Assembly: GCA_002317245.1 (NCBI GenBank)
Contig: DCIU01000119.1
Span: forward strand, 1-7,793
Reading direction: 5' to 3'
DNA: 7,793 nucleotides
DNA from: Lachnospiraceae bacterium UBA1718
GTDB taxonomy: Bacteria; Bacillota; Clostridia; Lachnospirales; Lachnospiraceae
Positions 7,108-7,793 of the stretch are shown here, piece after piece. Position 1 is the first letter of the stretch. The number at the start of each line of letters is the position of its first letter. The notes below the pieces were generated by a model that worked only from the letters and a program-made list of their open reading frames with translations, had not been told where the DNA came from and made no database searches. The position numbers and the translations under genes were made by a program.

Positions 7108-7332
7108 CTACCTCATACTTTTAAGTGTCTCAAATAGTGCCAAATCCGATTCTGTTACCTTTATATTGGTACCAATTGGATTTCCTTCCGGATCAGTAAT
7201 AGTCACCTCTATTACTGTCCCTTCCTTGATTCCTTTGCTCATTACAGCCTTAAGGAACATAGGGAATTTGGGATGATTCTTAGTGAAGGTATCCCATGCC
7301 CCCTTCATCTGCATAATTGAATTTAAGTCCAT
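7108..7332 (-). CDS. Small 74-residue protein of unknown function
   Basis: This is a short soluble protein with a helical N-terminal part rich in Met (MDLNSIMQMKGAWDTFTKN, 1-19), a KFPMFLKAVMSKGI segment (22-35), then a beta-rich half EGTVIEVTITDPEGNPIGTN (37-56), and a closing helix ESDLALFETLKS (61-72). The alternating hydrophobic pattern and the strong ribosome binding site argue that it is real. I recall similar short proteins in Lachnospiraceae but know no function. Its ATG overlaps the permease TAA by one base (TAATG, 7330-7334). Its TAG is 6 bases before the 699-residue gene, so all three are probably translated from one transcript. Confidence 0.8.
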   Translation of the reverse strand: MDLNSIMQMKGAWDTFTKNHPKFPMFLKAVMSKGIKEGTVIEVTITDPEGNPIGTNIKVTESDLALFETLKSMR

Positions 7333-7793
7333 TATCTGCCTCCCTTGTTATAGCTTACACCAAGAGCCTTAGGTGCTCCGTTATTCTTAGATACGAATAT
7401 CAGAAGAATAAGTGTAATAATGTATGGAAGTGTCATAACGAGATCCTGGTATGAGCTAGGCATCTCAAGCAAGCCAACGACCTTATATCCACCTGATCTT
7501 GCGAATCCGAACAGCATACATGCACCCAGAGTTGGCATAATCTTCCAGTTGCCGAAGATAAGAGCTGCAATTGCCAGATATCCATATCCTACATAGATAC
7601 TGCTTGAGAAGTTGGCATATATAGAATATGCGAAGCACATACCACCAATTCCTGACAGTGCACCACATATCATAATTGCGCGTCTCTGTATTCTTAATAC
7701 GTTACCACCTGCCGCATCCACAGCATGAGGATTATCGCCACAGGCTCTGATATGAAGGCCAAATGGTGTCTTATACATAATGAACCATGCCAC
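7332..7793 (-). CDS. Nucleoside/BMP-type ABC transporter permease, NupQ/YufQ-like (5' end outside window)
   Basis: The last 153 residues of an inner-membrane permease of the branched-chain amino acid/ribose type (BPD_transp_2) are visible. The cytoplasmic loop KTPFGLHIRACGDNPHAVDA (8-27 of the visible part) followed by AGGNVLRIQ matches the conserved coupling-loop region of the NupQ/YufQ and BMP-system permeases. Hydrophobic segments follow at about 39-60, 66-82, 86-100 and 117-134, and the tail KNNGAPKALGVSYNKGGR carries the characteristic AP-x-ALG-x-x-Y ending. NupQ of Bacillus is about 320 residues, so roughly half is present. The first visible codon is an internal GTG (Val), not evidence of a start. 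The partner permease, ATPase and BmpA-like lipoprotein would be expected upstream, beyond the window. Substrate is probably purine or pyrimidine nucleosides, by family. Confidence 0.88.
   Translation of the reverse strand: MAWFIMYKTPFGLHIRACGDNPHAVDAAGGNVLRIQRRAIMICGALSGIGGMCFAYSIYANFSSSIYVGYGYLAIAALIFGNWKIMPTLGACMLFGFARSGGYKVVGLLEMPSSYQDLVMTLPYIITLILLIFVSKNNGAPKALGVSYNKGGR
7339..7344 (-). promoter_or_regulatory. Strong Shine-Dalgarno for the 74-residue gene, embedded in permease codons
   Basis: On the minus strand GGGAGG lies 6 bases before the ATG at 7332 and is formed by the last codons of the permease (encoding Gly-Gly of its KGGR tail). With the TAATG junction it fixes the start of the small gene and suggests re-initiation or coupled translation. 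Confidence 0.8.

Noticed and set aside
7769..7793. GTG at the right edge as the start of the permease
   Set aside because: The visible protein lacks the N-terminal half of the family, and the frame is open to the window edge, so this codon is internal.

Overview
The window looks like chromosomal DNA of an anaerobic Firmicute. Lachnospiraceae (Butyrivibrio, Pseudobutyrivibrio or Roseburia type) is my best inference. It rests on moderately AT-rich DNA, Gram-positive style GGAGG ribosome binding sites, the protein mix (HAMP/SpoIIE-type PP2C phosphatase, DUF2156 protein, RsbW-like ATPase, BMP/NupQ-type nucleoside permease), and a large cytosolic kinase-fold-like protein of a kind common in that family. 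I see no rRNA, tRNA, CRISPR array, insertion sequence or attachment site, and no gene-free stretch longer than 180 bases.

Left part (1-3637): a plus-strand pair, the 3' end of an RsbW/HATPase-like protein followed 16 bases later by a two-domain GNAT-like protein, meets a minus-strand pair end to end. The minus-strand pair is a DUF2156 (lysyl-phosphatidylglycerol synthase C-domain-like) protein translationally coupled by an ATGA overlap to a membrane-bound PP2C phosphatase. The two stop codons of the convergent genes are one base apart. A plausible terminator for the minus-strand operon lies inside the 3' end of the GNAT coding sequence.

Middle (3638-4990): a 180-bp divergent intergenic region holds two recognisable extended -10 promoters, one for each direction. 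A perfect 12-bp palindrome lies in the spacer and -35 region of the minus-strand promoter. The plus-strand promoter serves ychF, a highly conserved translation-associated P-loop ATPase, apparently transcribed alone and ended by a long hairpin terminator shared with the convergent gene.

Right part (5002-7793): a minus-strand operon runs from a truncated NupQ-like nucleoside ABC permease through a 74-residue conserved-looking small protein into a 699-residue protein. Its C-terminal half carries sequence patterns of the HipA/Fam20/type II PI4-kinase-like atypical kinase fold. The three genes are tightly linked (a 1-base overlap, then a 6-base gap). The catalytic-loop position where such folds carry D-R-H reads N-R-G, so it may be a pseudokinase or a divergent enzyme. 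This small protein plus kinase-like protein behind a nucleoside transporter is the least explained part of the window.
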